A stretch of 64,000 bases of DNA, taken from the NCBI RefSeq assembly GCF_027497215.1, contig NZ_CP114904.1, positions 2,626,001 through 2,690,000 of the forward strand, given 5' to 3'. A program made the position numbers and the translations under genes. This stretch comes from Micromonospora sp. WMMD812. Its GTDB lineage: Bacteria; Actinomycetota; Actinomycetes; Mycobacteriales; Micromonosporaceae. The notes under the pieces were generated by a model. That model saw nothing but the letters and a program-made list of their open reading frames with translations, was not told the DNA's origin and made no database searches. How positions within the stretch are numbered: the stretch's first letter is position 1; every line of letters begins with the position of its first letter. This document shows, one piece after another, positions 16,659 to 25,662 of this stretch.

Positions 16659-17759
16659 TCAGCCGACCGGCCGGGCGGCGCCGTTCCACACCGGCGGGGC
16701 GTACCCGGCCGGCTTGTCGCCGACGCCCAGGCCCGGGCTGACGATCCAGGACTGGTACTCCGGGGTGAACATCGCGTACGGCCCGGCCAGCGGTTCGGCG
16801 CTGGCCTCGTCGAGCCGGGCGCGCAGCTCGCGCGGGATCGCGAAGTCGAGCGCGGCCAGGTTGCCGTCGACCTGATCGGGGCTGCTCGCCCCGATGATCA
16901 CGGAGCCGACGGCGGGTTGGGTCGCCACCCAGTTGATTGCCACCTGGGCCATGCTCCGGCCCAGCTCGCCGGCCACGCGCTCGAGCGCGTCGATCACCCG
17001 CCAGTCCCGGTCGCTCACCGGTCGCCCGTTCGCGCCCGCGGTGCCGAGCCGACCCGCACCGGTCAGCCCGTCCTCGGTCCGCCGGTACTTGCCGCTGAGC
17101 AGTCCGCCGCCGATGGGACTCCACGCGGTGAGTCCCATCCCGAGCGACTGCGCCATCGGCAGGAACTCCGGCTCGATGCCCCGGGCGACCAGGGAGTACG
17201 GCAGTTGCAGGTTGATCATCGGCGTCAGCGCGTGCGCCTCGGCGACGCTCTGCGCCCGGGCGGCGTACCAGGCGGGCACGTCGGACAGGCCGGCGTACCG
17301 GATCTTGCCCGCCCGCACCAGGTCGTCGAAGGTACGCACGACCTCCTCGACCGGGGTGATCCGGTCCCAGGTGTGCAGCAGGTACAGGTCGAGGTAGTCG
17401 GTGCCGAGCCGACGCAGCGACGCGTCCAGCGCGCGGATGATGTGCTTGCGGCCGTTGCCGCTGGCGTTCGGGTCGACGGGGTCGACGGTGTTGGTGAACT
17501 TGCTGGTCAGCACGAGCCGGTCGCGCGCTCCGGCGGACGCGATCAGCCGGCCGAGGATCTGTTCGCTCTCACCGGCGGTGTAGAAGTCCGCCGTGTCGAT
17601 GAAGTTGCCGCCGGCCTCCAGGTAGCGCCGGAAGATCGGCTCGGCCTCCGCCTCGGTCTTGCCGTACGCGGCGTGGAAGCCGCCGGTGCCGAAGTTCATC
17701 GTGCCCAGCGCCAGGCGGCTCACCCGCAGCCCGGACCGGCCGAGCAGGTAGTAGTGCAT
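16659..17759 (-). CDS. Aldo/keto reductase
   Basis: 366 residues forming the (beta/alpha)8 AKR fold: LRVSRLALGTMNFGTGG at the N-terminus, NFIDTADFYTAGESEQILG with the catalytic Asp and Tyr, the Lys in LVLTSKFTN, DYLDLYLLHTWD with the His, and the NADPH-binding segment VGSVIIGASSPDQVDGNLAAL. It should reduce carbonyl compounds with NADPH. The substrate is not predictable. The start is the ATG at 17759, which begins at MHYYLLGRSGL as in the family. A perfect inverted repeat lies about 80-97 bases upstream and may be its operator. Confidence 0.9.
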   Translation of the reverse strand: MHYYLLGRSGLRVSRLALGTMNFGTGGFHAAYGKTEAEAEPIFRRYLEAGGNFIDTADFYTAGESEQILGRLIASAGARDRLVLTSKFTNTVDPVDPNASGNGRKHIIRALDASLRRLGTDYLDLYLLHTWDRITPVEEVVRTFDDLVRAGKIRYAGLSDVPAWYAARAQSVAEAHALTPMINLQLPYSLVARGIEPEFLPMAQSLGMGLTAWSPIGGGLLSGKYRRTEDGLTGAGRLGTAGANGRPVSDRDWRVIDALERVAGELGRSMAQVAINWVATQPAVGSVIIGASSPDQVDGNLAALDFAIPRELRARLDEASAEPLAGPYAMFTPEYQSWIVSPGLGVGDKPAGYAPPVWNGAARPVG

Positions 17760-17838
17760 TGGTATCTCAGCTTCCCTCGTCGGACGACTCACGACAGCCC
17801 GGGTCGGGCTCCCGGTCCGCAACGGTGCTCCGGCAAAA

Positions 17839-17856
17839 TTGGACCGGCAAGTCCAA
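17839..17856. promoter_or_regulatory. Perfect inverted repeat upstream of the aldo/keto reductase gene
   Basis: TTGGAC-CGGCAA-GTCCAA forms two perfect 6-base arms around a 6-base spacer, inside the 307-base divergent region 17760-18066 between the reductase and the ECF sigma gene. The flanking bases are A-rich, unlike the rest of the region, in which I see no gene. A two-fold symmetric site like this suits a dimeric repressor of the reductase gene. The regulator is not encoded next to it. Confidence 0.5.
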
Positions 17857-18066
17857 AAGCTGGCGACCGCGGCGGGTCGCCATCCACGTGGGCGCGGACG
17901 GCGCGGGACGGGCGGAGGAACCGTCCCCGCCCCGTTAGCTCCGCCACAGCCCGGGCACGCGGGCGGGCAACCCGCCGTCCGGTCGCGGCACGATCGACTC
18001 GGCTTCCTGACCGGCACGCCGGCCGCCCGGCGCCGAGCACCGCGATCAAGACGGGTGGAGCGAATC

Positions 18067-19017
18067 ATGAGCGTGGCCGAAGACGACGCGGACCTCGTCC
18101 GGCTGGCCCAGTCGGGCGACGTGGCCGCGCTCGGCGTGCTGCTGGGACGCCACGAGGCCGGGATGCGCGCGGTCGCCCTGAGCGTGCTCGGCTACGGACC
18201 GGAGGCCGAGGACGCGGTGCAGGACGCGATGGTGGTGGCGCTGCGCCGCGTCGGCGAGGTCCGTGACCCCGCGTCCGTCGGCTCCTGGCTGCGGGCCATC
18301 GTCCGGAACAACTGCCGGATGGCGCTGCGCGCGTCCCGACCGACGCCGGTCGCCGAGCCCGAGTGGTTCGCCCTCCCGGCCGGCACGCCCACCCCGGAGG
18401 AGGCGCTGGACCGGGGCGCGCTGCGCGACTGGGTCTGGCACGCGATCGGCGGCCTCTCCGAGCCCGACCGGCTGGTGACCCTGCTCCGGTACTTCAGCGA
18501 CGCGTCCTCGTACGACCACATCGCGGCCCTGTGCGGGGTGCCGGTCGGCACCGTCCGCAGCCGTCTCAGCCACGCCCGACGCACGCTCGCCGAGGGTCTG
18601 CACACGTCGGCGACGGCGGCGCACGCCGACGCGACGGCGTCGGCCGACGCGCGGTGGCGCGAGGGCCGGGACATGATCGCCGCGGCAATGCGCGGGGACT
18701 TCGACCGCGTGGTCCGCGACAGCTGGTGGCCGGACGCCGAGCTGCTGGTCCCCGGCGGGCGGCGCGGTGGCCGCGACTTCGCGGTCCGCGGCATGGCGAA
18801 GGACCTGGCCGACGGCGTACGCCAGCGCCTGCGCAACGTCGTGGCCAGCCGCGACGTGCTGATCTGGGAGACCGACCTGATCAGCCCGCCCGACGACCCG
18901 GACCACTGCCCGCCCGGCGCGCTCTGGTTGCAGCTGTTGCGGGAGGGACGGGTGCGGCAGATGCGGCTCTTCCACCCGACCCCGGCCCGGGCGGGCGCCC
19001 AGCCGGCGGCTGCCTGA
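18067..19017 (+). CDS. ECF-type RNA polymerase sigma factor with C-terminal NTF2-like domain
   Basis: 316 residues. Sigma region 2 spans ADLVRLAQSGDVAALGVLL to AEDAVQDAMVVALRRVGEV, and region 4 is RLVTLLRYFSDASSYDHIAALCGV with the helix-turn-helix VPVGTVRSRLSHARRTLAEG. From about residue 195 a further ~120 residues (ARWREGRDMIAAAMRGDFD to LRQMRLFHP-like end) resemble SnoaL/NTF2 domains, which in several ECF groups replace an anti-sigma factor. The linker motifs that define ECF41 are not evident, so the subgroup is open. ATG 18067 follows GGTGGAG by 7 bases. An alpha/beta hydrolase follows and may be in its regulon. Confidence 0.85.
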   Translation: MSVAEDDADLVRLAQSGDVAALGVLLGRHEAGMRAVALSVLGYGPEAEDAVQDAMVVALRRVGEVRDPASVGSWLRAIVRNNCRMALRASRPTPVAEPEWFALPAGTPTPEEALDRGALRDWVWHAIGGLSEPDRLVTLLRYFSDASSYDHIAALCGVPVGTVRSRLSHARRTLAEGLHTSATAAHADATASADARWREGRDMIAAAMRGDFDRVVRDSWWPDAELLVPGGRRGGRDFAVRGMAKDLADGVRQRLRNVVASRDVLIWETDLISPPDDPDHCPPGALWLQLLREGRVRQMRLFHPTPARAGAQPAAA

Positions 19018-19129
19018 GAAATCCTCGCCGCCGGGCGAACTTTCCGGTCGGCCCACGCGTCCGGTCCGCGCCAACACCCAACTCCCGCGCGGGCAGGCAC
19101 CGCGCGGGCCACGGATCGGGAGACAAGTC

Positions 19130-20014
19130 ATGGGTTCCACCAGCCACGACGCCGGCGTCCTCACCCCGGGCACGCACGAGTTCACCGTCGACGGCGTCCG
19201 GCAGGTCTACCACGTCGCCGGCACCGGCCCGGTGTGCGTGGTGCACAGCGGCGGCCCCGGCATCGCCTGGGCGTACCTGCGGATGCCCCGCATCGAGGAG
19301 CACTTCACCACGGTGTACGTCGAGCCGGTCGGCACCGGCGCCTCGGGGCGGCTCGCCAGCCGGGACGACTACCGCCTCGACACGTACGTCCGGTTCCTCG
19401 GCGCGGTGGTCGACCACCTCGGCGTGCCCCGGGTCCACCTGCTCGGCCACTCGCACGGCGGTTTCGTCGTCCAGACGTACGCGCTGGCGCACCCGGACCG
19501 GGTCGCCGGCCTCGTCCTCTACGACACCTCGGCGGTCACCGGCGCCGAGTTCTGGGCCGAGGCGATGGCCGGTCTGGCCGCGTACCCGCAGCGGCACCCG
19601 GACCGCCCCGAGGCCGCCGCGGTCCCGGCCGCCTTCCAGGAGGCCGTCACCGCCACCGACGACGACGCGCTGAGCGCCGCCCTCCGCGCCGCCATGCCGG
19701 TCTACTTCGCGGACTTCTGGTCCCGCCAGGACGAGTTCGCCGCGTTCCAGGCGGCGGTCCGGGTCTGGGCGGAGCCGGCGGGCGCCCAGGACCCGACACC
19801 GTTCGACGTCCGGGACCGGCTCGGCGAGATCATCGCGCCGACCGTGGTGATCGTCGGCGCGGACGACTTCATCTGCGGCCCGCGGTGGGCGGAGCAACTG
19901 CACGAGGGCATCAAGGACTCGCGCCTCGTGGTGCTGGGGCGCAGCGGCCACTTCGGGCACCTGGAGCAGCCGGCGGAGTTCGCCGCGGCGGTCGTCGAGC
20001 TGCTGGACCGCTGA
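19130..20014 (+). CDS. Alpha/beta hydrolase, proline iminopeptidase-like
   Basis: 294 residues. The N-terminal HSGGPG (residues 39-44) is the oxyanion-hole motif of prolyl-aminopeptidase-type hydrolases. The nucleophile Ser108 lies in the elbow LLGHSHGGF, the acid is probably the Asp in VGADDFICGP, and the catalytic His lies in GRSGHFGHLEQP. A helical cap lies between. It may cleave peptides, esters or lactones. No signal peptide is present, so it is cytosolic. It follows the ECF sigma gene by 112 bases on the same strand, preceded by GGGAGA, so the two may share a transcript. A perfect terminator hairpin follows. Confidence 0.85.
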   Translation: MGSTSHDAGVLTPGTHEFTVDGVRQVYHVAGTGPVCVVHSGGPGIAWAYLRMPRIEEHFTTVYVEPVGTGASGRLASRDDYRLDTYVRFLGAVVDHLGVPRVHLLGHSHGGFVVQTYALAHPDRVAGLVLYDTSAVTGAEFWAEAMAGLAAYPQRHPDRPEAAAVPAAFQEAVTATDDDALSAALRAAMPVYFADFWSRQDEFAAFQAAVRVWAEPAGAQDPTPFDVRDRLGEIIAPTVVIVGADDFICGPRWAEQLHEGIKDSRLVVLGRSGHFGHLEQPAEFAAAVVELLDR

Positions 20015-20022
20015 GCGTCGGC

Positions 20023-20064
20023 GACGGTCGCACCCGGGTGAGACGTCACCCGGGTGCGACCGTC
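20023..20064. terminator. Perfect 19-bp hairpin between hydrolase and alpha-galactosidase genes
   Basis: Arms 20023-20041 and 20046-20064 are perfectly complementary around the 4-base loop GACG. The hairpin starts 9 bases after the hydrolase stop and lies 22 bases before the convergent alpha-galactosidase stop, so it should serve both. Confidence 0.8.
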
Positions 20065-20085
20065 CGCTGTCAGCGCCGGCGTTCC

Positions 20086-22170
20086 TCAGCAGGTGGCGTT
20101 CAGGCCGGCCCAGTTGGCACGGTCGTTGTAGCCGCCGTCGCCGGCGTCACCGACCACCAGGTCGAGCACCCGGACGCCGGACAGGTCGACGTCGACCTGC
20201 TGGGTGGCGTCGCGGGTCACCACGCCGCTGTCGAACAGCACCCGACCGTCGCCGACCACCTGGAAGGTGGCGGTCCCGCCCTCGGGGCCGACGTTGCGCA
20301 CCGCGTCGTCGATGCCGACGAGCGCGGTCAGCCGGCTGCACTGGTCGCCGACGTAGTAGCGGACCGTGGACGGGGACGCGACGCCGAGGCCGGTGGGGTG
20401 CACCTGGCCGAGCATGCTGATCGGGGACCAGCCGCCGACGCTGAGGTCGACGGTCGGGCTCATCCAGCCGCTGGTGGCGCTGATCCAGGTGTGGTGCGAC
20501 AGCACGACCGCACCGTCCGGTGGCACCGGTGCGATCACCAGGCTCGACGCCGTCTGCTGCTTCAGCCGACCGTGCCCGAGCACGTCGTACGACGTGGTCG
20601 CGGTCACCGACGCGGTGCCGGCGGCGGCGGAGGCCGGCGGGGACACCGTGAACGCGTATGTGGTACGGCCGCCCGGAGCCAGCAGCAGCGGCGCCCGGTT
20701 CAGGGGCCGGACCGTCCAGCCGGCCGGCGTCGCCAGCACGACCTTCGGCGTGAACACCGGCAGCAGGCCGTCGTTGCGCACGGCGATTTCGACCCGCGCC
20801 TCGTCGCCGCCGGCGAGCACCGGCGCCGAACCGTCCGGCGTCGGAGCGCCGCCGACCTGCGTGACCTTGGGCAGGCTGGCGGTCACGTGCGGGACACCCG
20901 GCAGGCCGCGGGCCGGTGTGATCCGCAGCAGCGCCGCGCCGTGGGCGGGCACGGCCGCGCTGATCGTGCCGGCGCTCTCGGTGACCGTGTTGGTCCAGGC
21001 GTTCTTCACGGTGAACCGCGACCCGGACAGGCCGATCTTGGCGCCCGTGGTGGTCTGCACGGTCGGGCTCTCGCCCCGGTTGAGCAGCACCACGGCACGG
21101 CCGCCGTCGGCGAGCCGCTTCACCCAGGTCTCGGTCGTGCCGGCGGGACCGACGCGGACGGCCTGGACGCCGGCCTTGTCCTGGTTGACGGCGAGCATGT
21201 CCGCGTCGGCGAGGATGTCGACCGAGGTCTGGCTGAGCTTGCGGACGTCGCTACCGATCACCAGTGGCGCGGCGGCGACGGCCCACAGCGACATCTGCGT
21301 ACGGAACTCCTCGTCGGTCATCCCGAGTTCGGGCGCGACGTAGTCCGGGTCGTTGAAGTGACCCGGTCCGGCGACCTCGGGGTGCCGCGCGTTCGCGTCG
21401 TAGTTGCGCAGCACGTCCTTGAACTTGATGTCCCCGACGAAGCCCACGTCGGTGTACGTGCGCCAGGACTGCGCGATCGCCGGCGCGTAGGTCCAGGAGT
21501 ACGTCGACTGCTGCTCCTCCGGGTAGTCGCCCCAGTCGGGGGAGGTCACCGGGTTGCACAGGTTGAAGATGATCTGACGGCCGCTGGCGTTGTTCCGCAG
21601 CGCGTGCGCGAACTCGGTGAAGACCGTCTTCGGGTCCAGGTCCGCGGCGATCCCGCAGAGGAAGTCCACCTTCACCGCGTCGAACTCCCAGGCGGCGAAC
21701 TGGTCCGCGTCGCGCTGGTAGTAGCCGCCGCTGCCGAGCCCGCACTTGCCCGGGATGTACGGTCCGGCGTCGGTGTAGATGCCCGCCCGCAGGCCCTTGC
21801 CATGGATGTAGTCGACCAGCGGCTTCAACCCGTTCGGGAAGCGGGTCCGGTCGGCCTGCAGGTCACCGGCGGCGGTCCGGGGCTCCGGGTCCTGCCAGCC
21901 GCCGTCCAGCCAGACGATGTCGTAGCCGGCCTTCGCGAGACCGCGGTCGACCAGGGCGTCCGAGACCTCCCGCACCGACTGCTCCGAGAAGTTGCCGCCG
22001 AGGCCGAAGTACGTGTTCCAGCCCTGGTACGGCGTGGGGCTCAGCAGTTGCTGAGCGGCCGGCGCCGCGCCGGCTCCCGGGCCGGCCGCGGGGGCGGCCT
22101 GGGCGGGTGCGGGCACGGTCAGCAGACCGGCCGTGAGCGCGAACAGGGCGGTGAGCACAGGTCGTTTCAC
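20086..22170 (-). CDS. Secreted GH27 alpha-galactosidase with NEW3 and NPCBM-type domains
   Basis: 694 residues with a Sec signal (VLTALFALTAGLLTVPAPAQA). The GH27 barrel begins TPYQGWNTYFGLGGNFSE and contains WLDGGWQDPEP, LRAGIYTDAGPYIPGKCG, FDAVKVDFLCG with the nucleophile Asp, and PGHFNDPDYVAP. A beta-sandwich follows, then an alpha-galactosidase-associated NEW3 domain (GGDEARVEIAVRNDGLLPVF) and a C-terminal NPCBM-like carbohydrate-binding module ending WAGLNATC. It should release terminal alpha-D-galactose or a related sugar outside the cell. The start is a GTG at 22170 with AAAGGA 7 bases upstream. A good promoter and a palindrome lie upstream. Confidence 0.92.
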   Translation of the reverse strand: MKRPVLTALFALTAGLLTVPAPAQAAPAAGPGAGAAPAAQQLLSPTPYQGWNTYFGLGGNFSEQSVREVSDALVDRGLAKAGYDIVWLDGGWQDPEPRTAAGDLQADRTRFPNGLKPLVDYIHGKGLRAGIYTDAGPYIPGKCGLGSGGYYQRDADQFAAWEFDAVKVDFLCGIAADLDPKTVFTEFAHALRNNASGRQIIFNLCNPVTSPDWGDYPEEQQSTYSWTYAPAIAQSWRTYTDVGFVGDIKFKDVLRNYDANARHPEVAGPGHFNDPDYVAPELGMTDEEFRTQMSLWAVAAAPLVIGSDVRKLSQTSVDILADADMLAVNQDKAGVQAVRVGPAGTTETWVKRLADGGRAVVLLNRGESPTVQTTTGAKIGLSGSRFTVKNAWTNTVTESAGTISAAVPAHGAALLRITPARGLPGVPHVTASLPKVTQVGGAPTPDGSAPVLAGGDEARVEIAVRNDGLLPVFTPKVVLATPAGWTVRPLNRAPLLLAPGGRTTYAFTVSPPASAAAGTASVTATTSYDVLGHGRLKQQTASSLVIAPVPPDGAVVLSHHTWISATSGWMSPTVDLSVGGWSPISMLGQVHPTGLGVASPSTVRYYVGDQCSRLTALVGIDDAVRNVGPEGGTATFQVVGDGRVLFDSGVVTRDATQQVDVDLSGVRVLDLVVGDAGDGGYNDRANWAGLNATC

Positions 22171-22270
22171 ATTGGAATCCTTTGCTGCCGGGGGGACGGG
22201 CGGACGCCACGGGCCGGCGGCGCGGACGCGAGGCGCCGCACCGCCGGCACTCCTGAGCTTTGTTTCCAGG

Positions 22271-22299
22271 ATCTTGCATGCGTTACGGCAAGGTGTCAA
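22271..22299 (-). promoter_or_regulatory. Vegetative-type promoter of the alpha-galactosidase gene
   Basis: Read on the minus strand, a perfect -35 TTGACA (22299-22294) is followed by a 17-base spacer and the -10-like CAAGAT (22276-22271). Transcription from about 22264 would give a leader of roughly 95 bases before the GTG at 22170. The surrounding 60 bases are notably AT-rich for this genome. Confidence 0.6.
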
Positions 22300-22306
22300 T
22301 ATTAAT

Positions 22307-22319
22307 TCGTAAATTACGA
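22307..22319. promoter_or_regulatory. Palindromic operator candidate next to the alpha-galactosidase -35
   Basis: TCGTAA-A-TTACGA is a perfect 13-base palindrome lying 8 bases upstream of the -35 box of the alpha-galactosidase promoter and about 230 bases upstream of the catalase start. Position and symmetry suit a sugar-responsive regulator. No regulator gene is adjacent. The rest of 22320-22550 shows no gene. Confidence 0.5.
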
Positions 22320-22550
22320 GTTCATGGCTGGTCGGCGACCGGTGGGCATTCGGCTCGACCAGGTCGCGAGGCCGGACGGTGGCGGTGACGACGACCCCGC
22401 TTCCGCGTGCCGGCACTGTGGATGGTCGCCCTCGGTGTGTGGAGTGCCTGGGCAGCGGGCCAGGACCGGCGGGGTCGCGTGTTTCGCCGGCGGGACCGGG
22501 GGTAGGGCGAAAAGGCCTGCTCAGCCCAGCTCCATGGAGGTATTCGTCCA

Positions 22551-24812
<2,262 letters not shown>

Positions 24813-24831
24813 GGCCGCCGGTCGCCCTCGC

Positions 24832-24863
24832 GGGGTCGTCCTCCCTCCCGGGAGGACGACCCC
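24832..24863. terminator. Hairpin after the catalase gene
   Basis: GGGGTCGTCCTCCC at 24832-24845 pairs perfectly with 24850-24863 (14 pairs, loop TCCC). It lies 20 bases after the catalase stop and before the convergent membrane-protein gene. Confidence 0.75.
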
Positions 24864-24926
24864 AGGCGTCTGGGGCCGTCGACGAGCGCGGCAGCGCTCG
24901 GTCACGATGTCACCGGGCGACGCCTC

Positions 24927-25364
24927 TCACGCCCGCAGCCTCGCCGCGGCGACGCCCATCAGCAGCAGGCTCGGCAGGAAGAAGAGGCCGACCGACGCCG
25001 CGCCGACCAGCACTCCCACGGCGAGCAGACCCGTCGTGCCCGCGGCCACCGCGCGCCGCCCCCGCCGTGGCGCGAGCAGCGGTGCCGCGCACAGCGCCAC
25101 CGGGACGGCGGCGACAGCCGCCACCCGCCAACCGTCCCGGGCGAGGAGGCTCTCCCGCCGCCTCTCCTCGGGAGCCACCGGTGCCGCGGTGGGCGTGGCC
25201 GCCGGCGACGACGGTCGCGCACGGGACTCGACCGTCGTGCTCACCGGAAGCAGCACGAGCAGCAGGCCCGCCACGACGGCGGCCAACAGCGCCGACACGA
25301 GCCACCACCGGCCGGGCTGCGGTCCGGGCGATCCCCGCACCAGGAGCTTCTTCGTCGCCGACAT
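24927..25364 (-). CDS. Hypothetical membrane protein
   Basis: 145 residues that I do not recognise. Helix 1 (WWLVSALLAAVVAGLLLVLLPV) is followed by about 45 polar Pro/Ala/Glu/Arg-rich residues and then two or three hydrophobic segments (VAAVAAVPVALCAAPLLA, AAGTTGLLAVGVLVGAASVGL, LPSLLLMGVAAA). Charged ends suggest an integral membrane protein with an external loop. ATG 25364 has GGAGAG upstream (AGAGGAGC). It is convergent with catalase and divergent from the PHP gene at 25663. Base composition and codon use look native. Confidence 0.6.
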   Translation of the reverse strand: MSATKKLLVRGSPGPQPGRWWLVSALLAAVVAGLLLVLLPVSTTVESRARPSSPAATPTAAPVAPEERRRESLLARDGWRVAAVAAVPVALCAAPLLAPRRGRRAVAAGTTGLLAVGVLVGAASVGLFFLPSLLLMGVAAARLRA

Positions 25365-25526
25365 GCGCGCTCCTCTCCCGCCTCGCCCCCGTCAGGCCGG
25401 ACGGCCGGGCGGGCCTGGATGTGACACCGCAGCCCTGGCTGGAGCCTGCCACAGCGCGGCAACGCGGTGCGGGTTTGCGGCCTGACGACGGGTACTTCGC
25501 GGTAGCTCCGTTCGTCGCCATGCCGT

Positions 25527-25548
25527 CTTCACGGATGATTCACGAGAC
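25527..25548 (+). promoter_or_regulatory. PHO-box-like pair of 11-nt direct repeats upstream of the PHP phosphoesterase
   Basis: CTTCACGGATG and ATTCACGAGAC are exactly adjacent 11-base units. Each shares TTCAC with the actinobacterial PhoP repeat GTTCACC-N4 (5 of 7 core positions). TAGCGT at 25566-25571, 17 bases further on, could be the -10. The site is 115 bases before the start of a predicted phosphoesterase, which is why I take it seriously. The rest of the 298-base gap 25365-25662 shows no gene. Confidence 0.45.
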
Positions 25549-25662
25549 CGGCACGATCCGCTGGCTAGCGTCGTCCTCGCATGATCAACCGAACTCACCC
25601 ACCGACGCCCGAGCCGCGGACCCGCGCGCCGATGGCGCGGGTTCGCAGGAGATGAGGGCGAC

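Noticed and set aside
18380..18420. Assignment of the sigma factor to ECF41
   Set aside because: The linker does not show the conserved ECF41 motifs, so only 'ECF with NTF2-like tail' is supported.
19234..22305. A 1023-codon open frame on the plus strand running over the hydrolase and antisense to the alpha-galactosidase
   Set aside because: It is an Arg/Gly/Ala-rich shadow caused by high GC. Both underlying regions are covered by genes with clear family motifs.
22320..22330. GTTCATGGCTG as a PHO unit before catalase
   Set aside because: It is a single unit. The adjacent 11-mers do not match, so it is within chance expectation.
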